DNA of 64,000 nucleotides from Pohlia nutans (GCA_022496805.1 CM040099.1:20506031-20570030), one strand, 5' to 3'. Positions 46,861 to 59,440 are shown, counted from the stretch's first letter. Translations and numbers: made by a program. The notes: generated by a model not told the origin, from the sequence alone.

Positions 46861-47906
46861 GGTGTAGAGCTAGTAGGAGCTAGATCAGTAACATTTAAAT
46901 AGCATTGTGACACTTGTAGAAAAGGTGGCATTGTCAAGGGAGTTGCCTAAACATGTGGTGCCCAATTCCATGCATGCACAGTGATTTTGCCTAAACATCT
47001 TCTTGGGAAATGCCACCTTTTCTGCGAGCATAATTATAATGAGGAGAATTTTGATTATTGCTAACCTTTGCTCACAACCCTTCACAGGGACCTTATCTTT
47101 AGTAAGAAAGCGGCAACCTTTTAGGCCTCGCACTTGGACTCCCGAAATGGCTGCCTACATTACTTCATGTCAACAAATACCATTCAATGGTTGGGTCGTG
47201 CTTATCATTATTATATTCTCATAACAAGGGTTTCTGTGACGCAATAAACTTATTACTGTATGATAACTCCAGGAAGTCATTGTCAAAAAGTTAGATAACC
47301 ATGAGAGAACAAATATAGAGTGTCTTTTATTCATTTGAGATAAAAAAAATTAAATTTTAAAAGTAATGTAGGGTGTTTTAAAATCAATTTGAGAGTATTT
47401 AATGAATATTTTAAAATATATCCTAAATATACTATAAATAGTAGAATATTTCAATTATTTCATAGCTCCCATTAAATACCATGTGTTCACTCATATATAC
47501 CAAAATTCACACTAAGTGACTTCCCGGAGATGACAACGCTTCTGATACAATTAATTTGGGGCTAGGTAAACAATTTAATATTACCCTAAAATAAGAATGG
47601 AGAGCTGTGCTGAACTCAAATGGCCTTGAATCTGTATTTTGTATTGTTAAGATCGTGTTGAGTTTCGTAGGCCACAAGATCACCTGCAGCATCGATCAAA
47701 TTTCACCTTCAAGCTTTTCAATCAGTTTATGCATTACGTATTCATAATTAGAATCATATTAATTGTTGGCCCAAAAACCATCGTGAATAAAGAGTTTGTT
47801 AAAGGTAGTTTGTCTTTCTCTACCTTAAGTACATGGATAGCAAGGTTTACTTGATTCTTCCTCTTAGAAATAAACCCTATGAATCAGACTAGCTAATTAG
47901 CATAGC

Positions 47907-48120
47907 TTAACCCCTAAAAGACCAAAGATTCACAATTCTAAAATGACAGTTTCAATTGATCATATTGTGAAAAGTATAGTTCAAATGGGACCAAATTTTA
48001 TATCATTAGAACTAGTGATTACCATTGCATGTGGTGGTCAAAAATCAAATAACTTTGAACAAGAGGAAGTCCAAATAGAACCTACTCAAAACTGTTAAAA
48101 AAATCATAATATGATATTTG
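47907..48120. mobile_element. Family G TTAA element with lost right end
   Basis: TTAA (47907-47910) plus CCCCTAAAAGACCAAAGATT; the interior matches 48597-48819 to about 48110. The terminal GGGGTTAA is absent just before epimerase exon 4 (48141). Confidence 0.65.
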
Positions 48121-48596
48121 CATTAAAAAAGGTTTCTGACCTTATAAGTGAGAAGAAAGTTGTAGTCCCACATGCATTTGCTGTAGGCAGTCGGCTTCAA
48201 AGTGAACACAACATGAGCACTTCCGCATTCCGACCCTGTGCTGCAAATCTCCTATGAAACATTTCTCGCAAATCCATGCTGCAGAAAACAATACAAAACC
48301 AAGGCCACAGAAAACACATACTCGTTGCAGTTAAAACTGAACTCTTAAAAAAACACGTACAGGGGCATAAAATTGAAATGCATCCTCATTTGGGTGAAGT
48401 TAATTTTATACCTGCTGAATTTTGCCTGGTCCAAATTGTGGAAAACAATGAGGAATGCCTCCACTGCAGCATGGCACCACATGACAAAGACAATGGCATT
48501 GTCATAACCAATAACATCTCACCACTTGATGTTTTAGAAATTTATACGGTAACCAGAATCAGGGAAAAAAGACATCAAAATGAAAATGTGTACGCT

Positions 48597-48819
48597 TTAA
48601 CCCTAAAGGACCAAGGATTCATGGTTCTAAAATGACTGATTCCATAATATCATATTGTGAAAAATATAATAGATGAGACCAAGTTTTATATCTATTCACC
48701 GGAATCAGTGAAGAACATTGGATGTATTGGTTAAGCAACAAATAATTTGAACAAAAAGAAGTCCACATAGGACCTACTAAAAATTGTTGAAAAAAACATG
48801 AGGCCCAAATAGGGGTTAA
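48597..48819. mobile_element. TTAA element family G, 223 bp
   Basis: TTAA (48597-48600) plus CCCTAAAGGACCAAGGATT; right end GGCCCAAATAGGGG plus TTAA (48816-48819). It lies in epimerase intron 2. Confidence 0.8.
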
Positions 48820-49250
48820 GAAAACAAAATTGTGGAGTTACATCCCACAAGGAAGTTGATGGTCATGAATCTTGTTTCAATTGACAGTCTCAAATTGGGT
48901 TGACAATCGCCAACCCTATGAAATTCACAACCCAAATTTATAATTATAGTTTTGTGCCAATCATGTACATCGTTTAGCCAGTGAATTAAGACAGACGATG
49001 AAAATGTGAGAAATAGTCCACACCTGATAGGTTTGGGGTGTCCAGAAAAATCGTTGTCCGGCCTGACAAACAGAAGGTCAGAGGCTGCGCATGCCGGCTT
49101 CCATGAAGTGATGCAAGCCCCATGCAAATAGACTTCCGCAGAACTGCACAAACATCAATAACACCACGATGTGATGTAAAGAATGGAGTCAAAAAGTAAA
49201 GCACTTCTATTGCCTCAACAAATGCGTTTTAGGGTTTGGGGAATGTCTCG

Positions 49251-49602
49251 ATATGGGTACCGCTTTTACGCGTCTCACATAGTGTGACTTATGTGTACCT
49301 CATTTTATGTGTGCTCAAAATTTAGTCTTGTAACACCATGTATATAGTTGCAGTCATGGTGCCTATAACACCCTTTAATTTTTGTAATTTTCTTATGATT
49401 TTTTTCTTACCAAAAAGATATTTCTCAAAAATCACACTATTTTTGAAGGGGGTACCTATATGAGGCCATCATACAATGACACTCCATAATATGACAATAT
49501 TATTGTTTCAAGAAATATACATATGACAAGTGATTTCTGTGACCAATCCATGTCTACCACTTTGAAAATAGTGCTTCTCAAACATGTCATAATAGAGAGG
49601 GA
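49251..49602. repeat. Joined dispersed repeats (relatives at 40302 and 36385)
   Basis: 49251-49470 matches 40302-40518. 49483-49602 matches 36385-36490 (TGACAATATTATTG-type start, CAAACATGTCATAATAGAGA end). The two lie side by side here but apart elsewhere, next to epimerase exon 1. Confidence 0.7.
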
Positions 49603-49812
49603 CAACTGTATGAGAGAAAGAATGGTTACAAGCCTGCCGTTAACACAGAGACGAACTTTAGGGAGACCTCCTTTGCCGCATTCCACGCTCACGCCGGGAC
49701 ATGAGAATTTGCAGTTCAAGCTTGCCACATCGGGAGGCGGACATTGAGATGGACAGGCCGGTGGAGGGCAACTGCATGCCACATTCACAAACATCACTAT
49801 GAGCTGAGGCAT

Positions 49813-51214
49813 TGTTTCTCACTCTGGAGGATCATGTTCATTGTTGTTTTTACTGTACATACTTTGTTCTATGTGACAAATTGCACTCACCAAGTCCAAC
49901 CAAAAAACTGGTGAGTGTGAAGTAGCGCCATTTGACTCACAGAAAGAGTGAAAAGCAACGAAGAATGTAGTGCATGCATTAATTAGGTTGTCATTAATCT
50001 TCAAAACTGAACACGATTAGTTCAAGGTGTCAAATTAATGTTGGTAGCAACACATTGATCTATCTATCCCGAGGCAACAATTAACTCCTAAAGGACGAAT
50101 AAGCACAAATTGGATCTCATATTTTAATTTATTTAGCATTTTTGAGCAGATTCAAAGTGAAGTTTCTTTTGTTAAATTTTCTTTGTGTTTTGAATAACGC
50201 ATGCAATGTTCTTTGCTGATTCCGATGCTATAAAATTAGGCCTAATTTGAATTATGATTTTCATAATATGATCAATTAAATTTGTCATTTTAAAATCTTG
50301 AATCGTTGAAGCCTACCTGTTGCTACTGCACGCCATGCTTGGCAGGCCGTTCCAAATGATTCATGGACAGCCACTGCTCTCAATCAGTCAATCTCAAGAG
50401 TGTTTTGACTCTTGGTCACTACATTAGTGTATAGACTAAGGTGGAAGTGCCTATTATCATCCATTTAAGAAATCTCAACATTTTGGAGGACATACTAAGT
50501 GTGTTACAAATTTTGGAGGGAAAGCTAAATCTAAGTGGAGTTGAATACAAGTAAAATCATATTATTTTGGTAAAATTTGAAAATTCTATGAATTTTTTAA
50601 AGTGGTTTGCCTTAAAAATAAAAAACTTGTCTCTAGGTGGGGGTTGTAGGCATCCCCAAAATGCTCTATAATTATTCAAAATCAAACTATAGTTGACGGA
50701 GAAGTTACCGTAAACTGCCCCATTTACACCCAGGCTGAATCTACTTGATTGCCTTACTAAATTGCTTCTTTCATTGTTTTAATTGTTTAATCATCACTTT
50801 GTGATCTGATTGTCATTCATTGACGTACCTAAAACTGTTGTATTTACACCCCAATTCCACCTATCAATTACTACATTTAGTGTTCAATTGAAGTGAGGTG
50901 GAATTAGGGGTCAATGATAGGGTGTGGAATTGGGTCTTGGGTGGTTTTAGGTGTGTACACTTTAATGAGGAACAAGTATTGGTTAAAGATTTCTGCAATG
51001 TAGGTTACCTTTTTGATTTGAGTTATTATCCTTACACAATCCTTACCCCCATGCATCTCAAATCTACTAGGAGACTAGATTCAAGAATCTTTTGATCAAT
51101 TCTATAATTTAATTCAATTCTCAATAAAATGAATGAATTAGAGCAATTTTGGGAATAGTGGACCTCTAACAAGTATTCACAATAAAATAGAACATGAAAC
51201 TCAATATGAATTTC
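49813..51214. other. Epimerase upstream region, no other gene
   Basis: It includes a diverged left end at 50081 (TTAACTCCTAAAGGACG) with interior like the GDSL intron 1 element (GCATGCAATGTTCTTTGCTG). A weak 65-codon frame at 50898-51095 has no family motif. Confidence 0.4.
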
Positions 51215-51604
51215 TTAACCCTTAAACGTCAAAAAAGTCCCACGGGATTTTTGTAAAGGAATAATTTTATTTTTTTTATTTTAAAAAAAAAAAGTAGATT
51301 TTCTCAATCAAATCAAGCAAGGATTGGTGCATTGGAAAGCTATTGAAAAAGTTATCTAAATTGCAAATGTGTGCTTGATTTGGGAGATTGTAGAGTCATT
51401 GGCAAGAAATCAAAGTTATCAAAATGAACAAGAGTTGAGGTTAGGGCAGCAGAGGTTGTTTCTTGAAAAGAGTCGCAGTGCTACAGTGCCGCAACAATGC
51501 TAGCCAGCAAAGCCGTTTTTCATTTTTTTCAATTTTTTTTCTTCCAAAAATTTAGATGCCTTCCAGGCTGCCCCGCCAAGGCCCTCTTGTCGTTTAAGGG
51601 TTAA
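51215..51604. mobile_element. TTAA element family A, uninterrupted, 390 bp
   Basis: TTAA (51215-51218) plus CCCTTAAACGTCAAAAAAG; right end GGCCCTCTTGTCGTTTAAGGG plus TTAA (51601-51604). Its terminal TTAA at 51594-51597 is the empty counterpart of the site filled by family B at 6045-6277. Not coding. Confidence 0.85.
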
Positions 51605-52727
51605 CTAGAGTTGTGAGTTTCATGCTCTATTTCATTCAATTTTCCTCTTTTGGGCAAAAGATGGAATTGATAAAGACCCCAATACTTTGGGAGAGGTTTG
51701 AAATGGAATGCACATTCAAATATGCGAGGTTGCAACTAGTTTAATGGGATGAATTTTAATTTGTTTCTCATGCAACTTTCAAAGTTGAATGAACTCACTA
51801 TCAAATTCCAATCTTTATATTTTTATTTCATACATTCAATGTTTGAATTGATTAAAATTAAATCCATAGGAGTTCATTTAGTGTTGAATGGTGCAATGTA
51901 CTTGGAATGTTTTAAAAATTGAATTTGAAGAATTTTGGCTGATAGACACATAAAATTCATAAATAAAAGTGAAAATAAAATTAAAAATCTCAATTAAAAT
52001 GTAATTTATACAAATTTTGAAAGTGAAATGTTAGTCATATTACATTTGTACCATATAGGTGGTGCTATTTTTAACAAAAAAGTATGATAAATTGCATTCA
52101 ATGACGCTTCAATTCCATCAAGTTGTAAAAGCATTTTTATTAGATATCAAGTGATTGAATTTAGGTTCTTGGGATTGTGGTTGTAGGGATACCTACATAA
52201 CTCTAGTTAAAAAATTGAATGGAATAGAGCATGAAACTCTTAACATGAACAATTGCAATAGAAAGGTGTTGACACAAGTCATTGTTGAACATCTTCACTT
52301 TTATTTTTGAAAATTTAACCAAAATTCCATTTAATTTTAAAGTCTTACACCTCCCAAAATCTCATTTTTCAATGTGCATTATACAGTTCATAGTCATACT
52401 ATAATCTTCCAATCCAACAGTCCGATCTAACCAAGATTTAACTTGTTTCATTAAGCTATGCTTACATTGATACGGTTGAATACTATTAATAGTATTCCTA
52501 ATTTCAAGAGAGAAGTTCAAAAAAATTATCATCCAAAAAGCTATGGTTCCTCCAAAACCACCTTGGTCACTAAAGGGTTAAATATTTTGTTCAAAGGGTT
52601 AAATATTTTGTTCAATCAACCCTTGAAAGTACAGTACATCACCAATATTTAACAATCAATCACTTTGTAAGCCAATGAATAAAATTAGAATGGATGCACA
52701 AAAATAGAAATTCATTTTTTTATAAAG
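51605..52727. other. Gene-free AT-rich stretch
   Basis: Only short frames. A 20 bp phrase (AAAGGGTTAAATATTTTGTT) is tandemly duplicated near 52573-52613. No exon or RNA gene seen. Confidence 0.4.
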
Positions 52728-53360
52728 TTAACCCCTAAACATACCAACCCTTTGAATACAAGTAGATGCTAGCCAGCCTCAAAAATAAATATTAGCATTG
52801 CTCAGATGTATATGAGGTGTACATGAGAGGACTATTGCAAGCATAAAATCTACCCAACAAATTTGACATACTTGCATTTGAAGGCCTCTTAAATATTATC
52901 AATATCTCCCATCGATCACAAGAGAGTTACTTTAATTGGTAGAGAACTCAATAAGCTTGCAAAGGTGACTTGAATGAAAGTCATCCAAGATTTGAGTTAA
53001 CCGAAAAGAGGAGTTGAAGAGGAGTTTTCTCTATAATTAAATTTTCTTAACAACCAATGTTCATAAATAGTCAATGGTCGGGGCTCTTAGCTTGGGGGAG
53101 CGGATGGGAACCCTCCTTTAGCATTGGAGAGGTCACGAGTTCCACGCCCCGCGGTGGTGCAGGGTCTTGCTTCATATTATTCTCCAACTCACCATAGACT
53201 AATTTTGCCGTCTTTTTGAACTAAAACGAATTGAAGGTGAGTATGAGGTGAGTTTCTACTTTGAGACACTCTTTTCGGTTAACTCTATTGTATGAGAAAG
53301 TTACAAGGTATTGAATCTGTTCGTGATCTAGTTTATGGACGCTGGTACATTAGAGGTTAA
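52728..53360. mobile_element. TTAA element family D with nested insert
   Basis: TTAA (52728-52731) plus CCCCTAAACATACCAACCC; right end ATGGACGCTGGTACATTAGAGG plus TTAA (53357-53360). Comparison with 43709-44039 shows that 52994-53285 is an insertion. Confidence 0.8.
52994..53285. mobile_element. 292 bp insert with 17 bp TIRs and tRNA-like core
   Basis: GAGTTAACCGAAAAGAG at 52994-53010 is exactly mirrored at 53269-53285. Inside, 53088-53160 looks like a tRNA-derived head: TTAGCTTGGGGGAGCGG (A-box-like), a CTCC/GGAG arm, then GGTCACGAGTTCCACGCCC (B-box-like). Such a core inside perfect TIRs is unusual. It may be a SINE captured by a MITE. No intact tRNA cloverleaf can be drawn. Confidence 0.6.
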
Positions 53361-54318
53361 ATTTGGTATGATTGAAGATAACTGCATAAGAATAATTTTT
53401 ATATTGTGCATCATAAAGAATGACAACCTCTTTTTTATATTTAGCTCAATTTTTTGAAGGGTGCAAATAGGCAAGACATTTTGATGGATGAAGTATGAAA
53501 TGAAAAACCTTTCCAATTCCTCAAAACAAATTGTAGCTCATCAAACAATCAAGAATATTGAGTTTATACAATCAACTGAAGATTATAAGGAGGGTTTTTG
53601 AGTTTCAAAAACACATCATTTTTCAAGGATTAAGTATATAAAAACCCTAGTTTGAATCCAATGTTCTTCTAAACTTTTGTTTCAATTTTACACAACAATT
53701 GAACACAATTGAACACAATGACATCTTTGTTCAAATCTTTATCTAAAATTCCCTATTATCATGGGCAGCTAATTGAAAAATGTACTCACAAGTACATGTT
53801 GATACACAACATTTAATGATTATGACAATGTTTAAGAATTGAATAGTCAAAGCCAACCCATGAGCAAAACTTCAAAAAATCATACCTTATTCATACAATA
53901 CTTAAATAATACATTGTTTAGTGTATCGGAATCCACTTGAAAATGAAGTGTTTCCTAAAAATAGAAAATCACATAAATGCGTTCCCTATCTTATACATTT
54001 ACAAATGCTACTATATCTTAAGATCATTGTGTATCTTTCGACCACTTAATCTTTAGACAATTGAGTGTGCTTTCAACAATTTTAAGTCACTAGAGTTTAT
54101 GGCCTGATTATTGCTGCACTAAAGATAAACTTCTCATCTCATCCTAGATTTTGCATTTGCTCTGGTGGTTTCAATAATGTATAGAGTCCCGTGACAAGGG
54201 AGCTATGGTACCAACAACCAATGTTTGAATCAAAAAAAATTATCTGGCTATCTATCGTAATGTACCTCACTTCAGTGCAACAGATAATAGAAGTCGAATC
54301 TAATACATTACCTTAGAA
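53361..54318. other. Gene-free stretch at the 3' side of the DUF676 gene
   Basis: Short frames only. The last few hundred bases probably hold the 3' untranslated region of the minus-strand hydrolase. Confidence 0.4.
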
Positions 54319-57300
54319 CTACAATCTCGACCAGAGTTGTAGGTCTTGTTGCTGCTCTTGTTGTTTCAAGGTGTCAGCCATATGCGCAATTACTCCTTTT
54401 CCTTCATGATGTATCCAATTGTCTTTAACCTGAGCAACAAAACCCAAGTGCAAATGTTGGTTTAGCCTTGTTCTTCTAAAGGTGTGTATAGAAGATCACG
54501 TTAGAAGAAATTACATGGCTATTTGACTTCAAGACTCTTAGTTCCCTATGTTTGGTATTGCACAACCCCGGAAGAACTTTGGTTTTGAATGATGACGGAT
54601 GTACGACAAGACCAAAAATGACTTACTGACACAGGCTCTGAATCTTGATAAGTGTGACTTTTGAACACATGGATAGTAAACTGGATAGTGATCTTCAAGG
54701 AAATGTGAATAAAAAGTGATCACATGGAACGGAATGGAACTTCGGGACCATATCTGCAAAGTTATCTCTAATATAGAATTTACAGTCTAGCTCACAATAT
54801 GCTGACAATAACACATGGGATGAACTTACAGTCATGGAATTGTGAGCCAAGAAGGGCCACAAAGCTGAGTGGAAACTCACGTCGACCTTTCGCCAACTCA
54901 CTTGCTGCAAGCCCCGCACCATCTCCTCTGTTCAACACACAAGACCCACTGTTAGCAATTTGACAGAATTGTGGCACTAATTATGGCAGATTGCAGACAC
55001 AAAGTGATCTTCAAGGAAATAACTAAGTTTTCAGTAAAATTGGACTCGTTTAGACTGCATCATTAAGAGAATCTTACCCATCAATCATGGGGAGTGATCA
55101 TACGGAGGCCTCTTCATGATACATAGGCAGGCCTCTATGTCGCTGTGACCACGCAAATTAAGGAGAATATTCTCTTTATAATGTTGTTTAAAATTCTAAT
55201 TTATTAAAAACAAGTCAGCATCAGAACTTATCATTTTTGTAGACACGTTGAAAGCATACGCCAATGTGAATGGTTAGGGAATCAGGCAAACGATGTCAAG
55301 CATACCTTCAAGCATGTCATGATATGCATCAGCTTTCTTGCTGCTGGGAGAAACTTGAGCTGCGGCTTTCCCTTCAGCAGACTCTTGTTGGAAACTAGGA
55401 GCATCACTGTTCACTGCCGGAGAGTAGGTAACATTTACAACATGCGTGTAAGGTTTACCATCCTTGTCTTTCAAGTAGACTCTGGGAGGCTGTATCCAGC
55501 AAAATCATAGGTAAGTCTGATATTATCACTCCTCGAAAACCAAAACTCATTGTTGAGTCTCCTCACTTTCCGATACCACCTCTTCCATTTGATCATAAAG
55601 ATTGGGCACTTGGGGGTTAAGATTGCACTATTTTGATTAAGAGAACATGAACTTGCACAATGTATTGCAATGACAATACGAACCTTCGAAAGTTCACACT
55701 CTCGCCTGATCGAAGATGTCCGCCAACCCACCAAATCTGTGCTCAGAGAGTCAAGGAAACCCTTCATGATATCACATAAGGACAAAAAGAAAAGGTATAT
55801 TCTGACAGTTTCTTGATTTGTGGGTTTCATTCGTGCGACTTTTGAAATCATAAAATAATGTGTGGATACGATCATAACTGACATTGGCGTAGACCACCCT
55901 TGACTTGAAGGCCCGTAGGGCAGATCTGTGAATTGATCACCAATAACTGATTAGGTCATCCTATATTATCAGATCACAACTTCTCAGAAAAGATACATGT
56001 GATTGCTTGAGAGGGTTCAACGCAGAACAAAGAAGTAATATAAGGAGTTCGCAGAAATTGGACAGAGAGGACATACATGAAAAGGCCATGTTCCGGGGAA
56101 TCTGAGGCCATACGCAAGAGCAGAGGAGGGTCGCTTGCCTTGCCGTCCGTCAAGAAGAGCTGCTTTCCTGAGCGCCCCACAACAAAAGGTGCAATTGGAG
56201 CTGCAATTTTTTCCAGCACTGGCACTCCTAGCAGGAATGGCAGCTGCTCAATGGGAAGAGTCAATCAGATTCACAACGGTCTTCATAATGCATTGACAAG
56301 CAAATAGAAGACAATAAAGTGAAGCATGGTTTAGCCAAATAAAATTCTCCGTTGAAACTTACCTGATCCTTTCCACGTACACCCAAATGAGGACTGGCAA
56401 GAGTGATGAAGTTTACTGCTTCTAAGCCAGCAATCTTGGGTTCCTGGCGACGTCGAAACACAGGGTGCTCCTCACCTCTACTCTCCAGATCCTCCAATAT
56501 ACTCGTATCATCTTTTGGCGTGTACAACATTGCCACAGCATAACGTGAAAAAAGACCCCCAAGTGAATGAGCTACTAAGGAGATACGTTTCAAGGACGGA
56601 ACTTTCTCCACGATTTGCTCAATCTGGTTCCAACACCCCAGAGAACAATCAATAAACAATTTTCATGCTCTATTCTTACATCAATATCTAGCTCACAATG
56701 TCGACAAGATGCAAAATTGGCAATCTGATCAGGTAATTAAAGCACGCTCACAGTTGAGTACCTCTGAAGCAAGACGCCGGCCAGCAGGCTCAATTCCACC
56801 AAGGGTATTCAAAAACGGATTGACAGCGCTTGCTGCAGAAACAGTCCAAATTCAAGTTTTTTGTTTAATAGAAAGCACGGCACTACATAGGGAATTGATC
56901 ATGGAGAATTGATCACGGAAAGGCAAAAAAAGAATAATGCAATTCGTAGGAGACTTCCGTATCACCTACTTGTACCTGCTTGTAAGATGCTTATAGTGAT
57001 ACTATCCAAAATAATTAGTTCATGGCCTTACAACAATTTCAATGAAGTACATGGGGATGTCTCTCCATGACTAACCTACTTAATTGCCATTTCCCCGTTG
57101 CACATCTCCCTGTAATTGATGCCCAAAATTACTGAAATTCTATTTTTACTGAAAATCCTATCACATGCGAAAAGAAGAGAAATGTCAAATGAGGAAAGAA
57201 GAGCAGGACAACACACGAAGAGACCAATCAAGTTACCGTGAATCAAGAACTTGCCACCGAGTCGCTTTTTGAGCTGCTTTTTCGCATAATTCCAGTCGCT

Positions 57301-59187
57301 GGGTCTGCATTAAAGGAGACTCTCGTCATGCATTAAAGGAGGCCTTCGTCATGGACTTAATGAGCAGAACGCAAAGGAAGTATGAAACATCATGTATGCT
57401 AAGATTTGCAAGAATGTGAGCCCCATGCAGAGAGATAAAGGACTACACAAATTATCAGAGTTGCGAGTATAAATCCTGTGAAAACAAAGGAAGAGGATAT
57501 TGCACCTGTTTCAACCTATTCAGTGAGGTAAGGGGACGTACTTAGCAAAAATACCATGGACAAGTATCAAAAGATGGTCAGGCTGCGGGTCAGGCTGGCC
57601 ATCATCGCCCTGCTCTTGTACCTTCCCATTGCGGTGCTGCATGAAAGGCACAGATAATATGCGGCTTTTCCTTTTGTCCACACCATCCTCTCTCTTTCCG
57701 CCATCCCCTGTTGCAGTTTCAGTTCTCATCAGCACTTTGAAATAGAGAGAATGATGCATACGCACTGTATAAACATCTGACAATAACCAAATACAGATTA
57801 GGAGCTCAGCCATGAAGATAGACGTTCATGGCGACGACAACTTCCCTAATTACGAAACTGAGCATTTCAGAATCAGAAACCAAAGCCTACAATCTTAACC
57901 CGATGTTGATAAACCTTCATCGGCTGCAAAGAAGCAAAATATTACAAGAATTGAAGCCACTTAAATAAATGGTAAGGAAATTGAGCTTTCAATTTGAGAA
58001 AAACTCGAGAGTCCAACTTGACTTCCTCTTTGAGTACCAGAAAAATTGCATCGCTACACCTCTCATTCTATTATTATTTACAGTTTTTTTTACTGGCGAT
58101 TTAAAGCTTCTGGCAGCTGCTTCTACTGTGTACAAGCCATACAGTAAATAGCGTGCCATCTACTGTATCTCATTTACAGTAATATTATTTACTGAATCTC
58201 GAATCTTTCTTACTATGTGGCACGCCATTATCATGACCTGTATGGCACGTCATCCATATCATCCACGATTTAGCGTGCTACCAAAACAGAGTCCCATACA
58301 AGAGTTGAAAGAGTAGCTTTTTAAGTGAAGTCACAAAATCCATAAGTGGCCAGTCAACAAGTGTCAACACAAGATCCAAACCTCAACTAAACGGTGTCCC
58401 AATCTTATCCATCAAGAGTTATACTAATACATGAAATTCGAATTAGCGTTAAATTTGTAAAGCGAAATAGTGTATCGTACACTAAACAGAACAAACGGCT
58501 CCACAAACGGTATACTTCCGTGTTCTTTTACCAGGATATTAAGAAAGCCTCTCAACATTGCAATTGCGATGCAAATCAGCAACATTATATCTTCTAAGAA
58601 AGAACACAACGTCATAATGCGAAGGCTCATGGAATCTCATCGAATGGCCATTTCTTAACGTCTCATGTGAAACAAGGCAAGTGATCGCCATCACTAATTT
58701 GCAATTTTTACCTTGTAAACCTCAAGCTTCTACCAGAGAATTGCATCGCCAGTTTCACAATCTCAGTTTCACAATCTTCTCTTAATAAGAAGACTCTAAA
58801 CATCTCAATTAGTAGTAAAATTATATTCTGAGAACGATCACAACGTCATAATGCGAAGGCTCAGGGAATCTCATAAAATGGCCATTTCTTATTTTCTCAT
58901 GTGAAACGGGGCAAGTGAACATCGCCATCGCAATTTTACCAGAACAAAATAGTCTAAAATCAATTCAATTCGAAATTGCATCGCTAGTTCCACAGTCTCC
59001 TATATTAAGAAAGCCTGCAATTAGCAATAGATGATATTCTAAGAACGATCATAATGCGAAGGCTCACGGTCCAAAATCAATCTTATTAAAATGGCTGTTT
59101 CTTATGTGAAACAAGGAAAACGTTCGGCATCACGATTTTCTTACCTTCGACAGCAGTGGAACCCCAGAGTGAGCTGCCGACGACCAT
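54319..59187 (-). CDS. DUF676-type alpha/beta hydrolase (putative serine esterase), 11 exons, 448 aa
   Basis: Putative lipase/serine esterase of the DUF676 family, close to Arabidopsis At1g29120 along its whole length; substrate unknown. Minus-strand exons: 59145-59187, 57542-57776, 57237-57304, 56762-56832, 56363-56623, 56077-56243, 55870-55925, 55684-55736, 55306-55489, 54830-54927 and 54319-54429. The total is 1347 nt and all phases close. LVHGI (86-90) is the oxyanion strand, AHSLGG holds nucleophile Ser159, TDGKA offers Asp259, and YDHLVGWRTSS gives His301, whose codon is split by an intron. NFITLASPHLGVRG and QLPFLLGVP are family blocks. No signal peptide or obvious membrane span is seen. 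The 14-residue first exon (MVVGSSLWGSTAVE) follows from phase and is less certain. A TTAA element remnant ends at 55617-55620 in an intron. It looks functional. Confidence 0.92.
58591..59130. repeat. Tandem repeats in DUF676 intron 1
   Basis: Units starting near 58591, 58826 and 59036 share AACGATCA.AACGTCATAATG or close variants, CGAAGGCTCA, AATGGCCATTTCTTA and ATGTGAAAC.AGG. The period is about 235 then 210 bp; the third unit is short and ends next to exon 1. Confidence 0.8.
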
Positions 59188-59440
59188 CAGAACAACAAAT
59201 TCCCGCCGAGTGATTGAATTCCAAGGGCCTCTAGTCCTCGTTCAATCCAAAAACAAAGTCGGTGCAATGGATCCTCGCATAGCTTCGTCGCCACCATAGA
59301 AACCTCCTCACACACTCAAAACTCCACCAAATTAGCTCACGGAAAAGCCTAATCACGCACTAAATGTACCGGAATAGATTACTACTGGAGCCAGATCTGG
59401 AGTGAGAATGAATTCTTCTCGATCCGCGAGCAACAGACGG
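59188..59440 (-). promoter_or_regulatory. Promoter and leader of the DUF676 gene
   Basis: Moderately GC-rich sequence immediately upstream of the minus-strand ATG (59187). It is the likely leader and core promoter; no start site can be fixed. Confidence 0.35.

Larger units (their letters stand above)
44070..49812 (-). pseudogene. Glucose-6-phosphate 1-epimerase-like gene, 9 exons, in-frame TAG
   Basis: Aldose-1-epimerase-family enzyme interconverting alpha- and beta-glucose 6-phosphate, resembling Arabidopsis At5g66530. Minus-strand exons: 49634-49812, 49024-49143, 48412-48463, 48141-48278, 47585-47683, 47066-47154, 46437-46544, 44475-44553 and 44070-44213. The sum is 1008 nt and every phase closes. 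Visible blocks: SAEVYLHGACITSWK, GGIPHCFPQFGPG, HGFARN, TALHSYFR (His192), VRGLKGC, APNELQLDNGLG, DFVCVEN (Glu285). Codon 126, where relatives have Trp after HGFARN, is TAG (48252-48254), cutting off His192 and Glu285. Intron 1 must use a GC donor to keep phase. All else is intact, so this is a recently disabled allele, a pseudogene, or a base-call error. The N-terminal exon is unlike relatives and its start less sure. Confidence 0.82.

Noticed and set aside
48276..48635. 119-codon plus-strand frame in the epimerase gene
   Set aside because: It overlaps exon 3 on the other strand and intron DNA including a TTAA element; no family resemblance.
53088..53160. Functional tRNA gene
   Set aside because: A and B boxes are recognisable but no acceptor stem or clean cloverleaf can be drawn.
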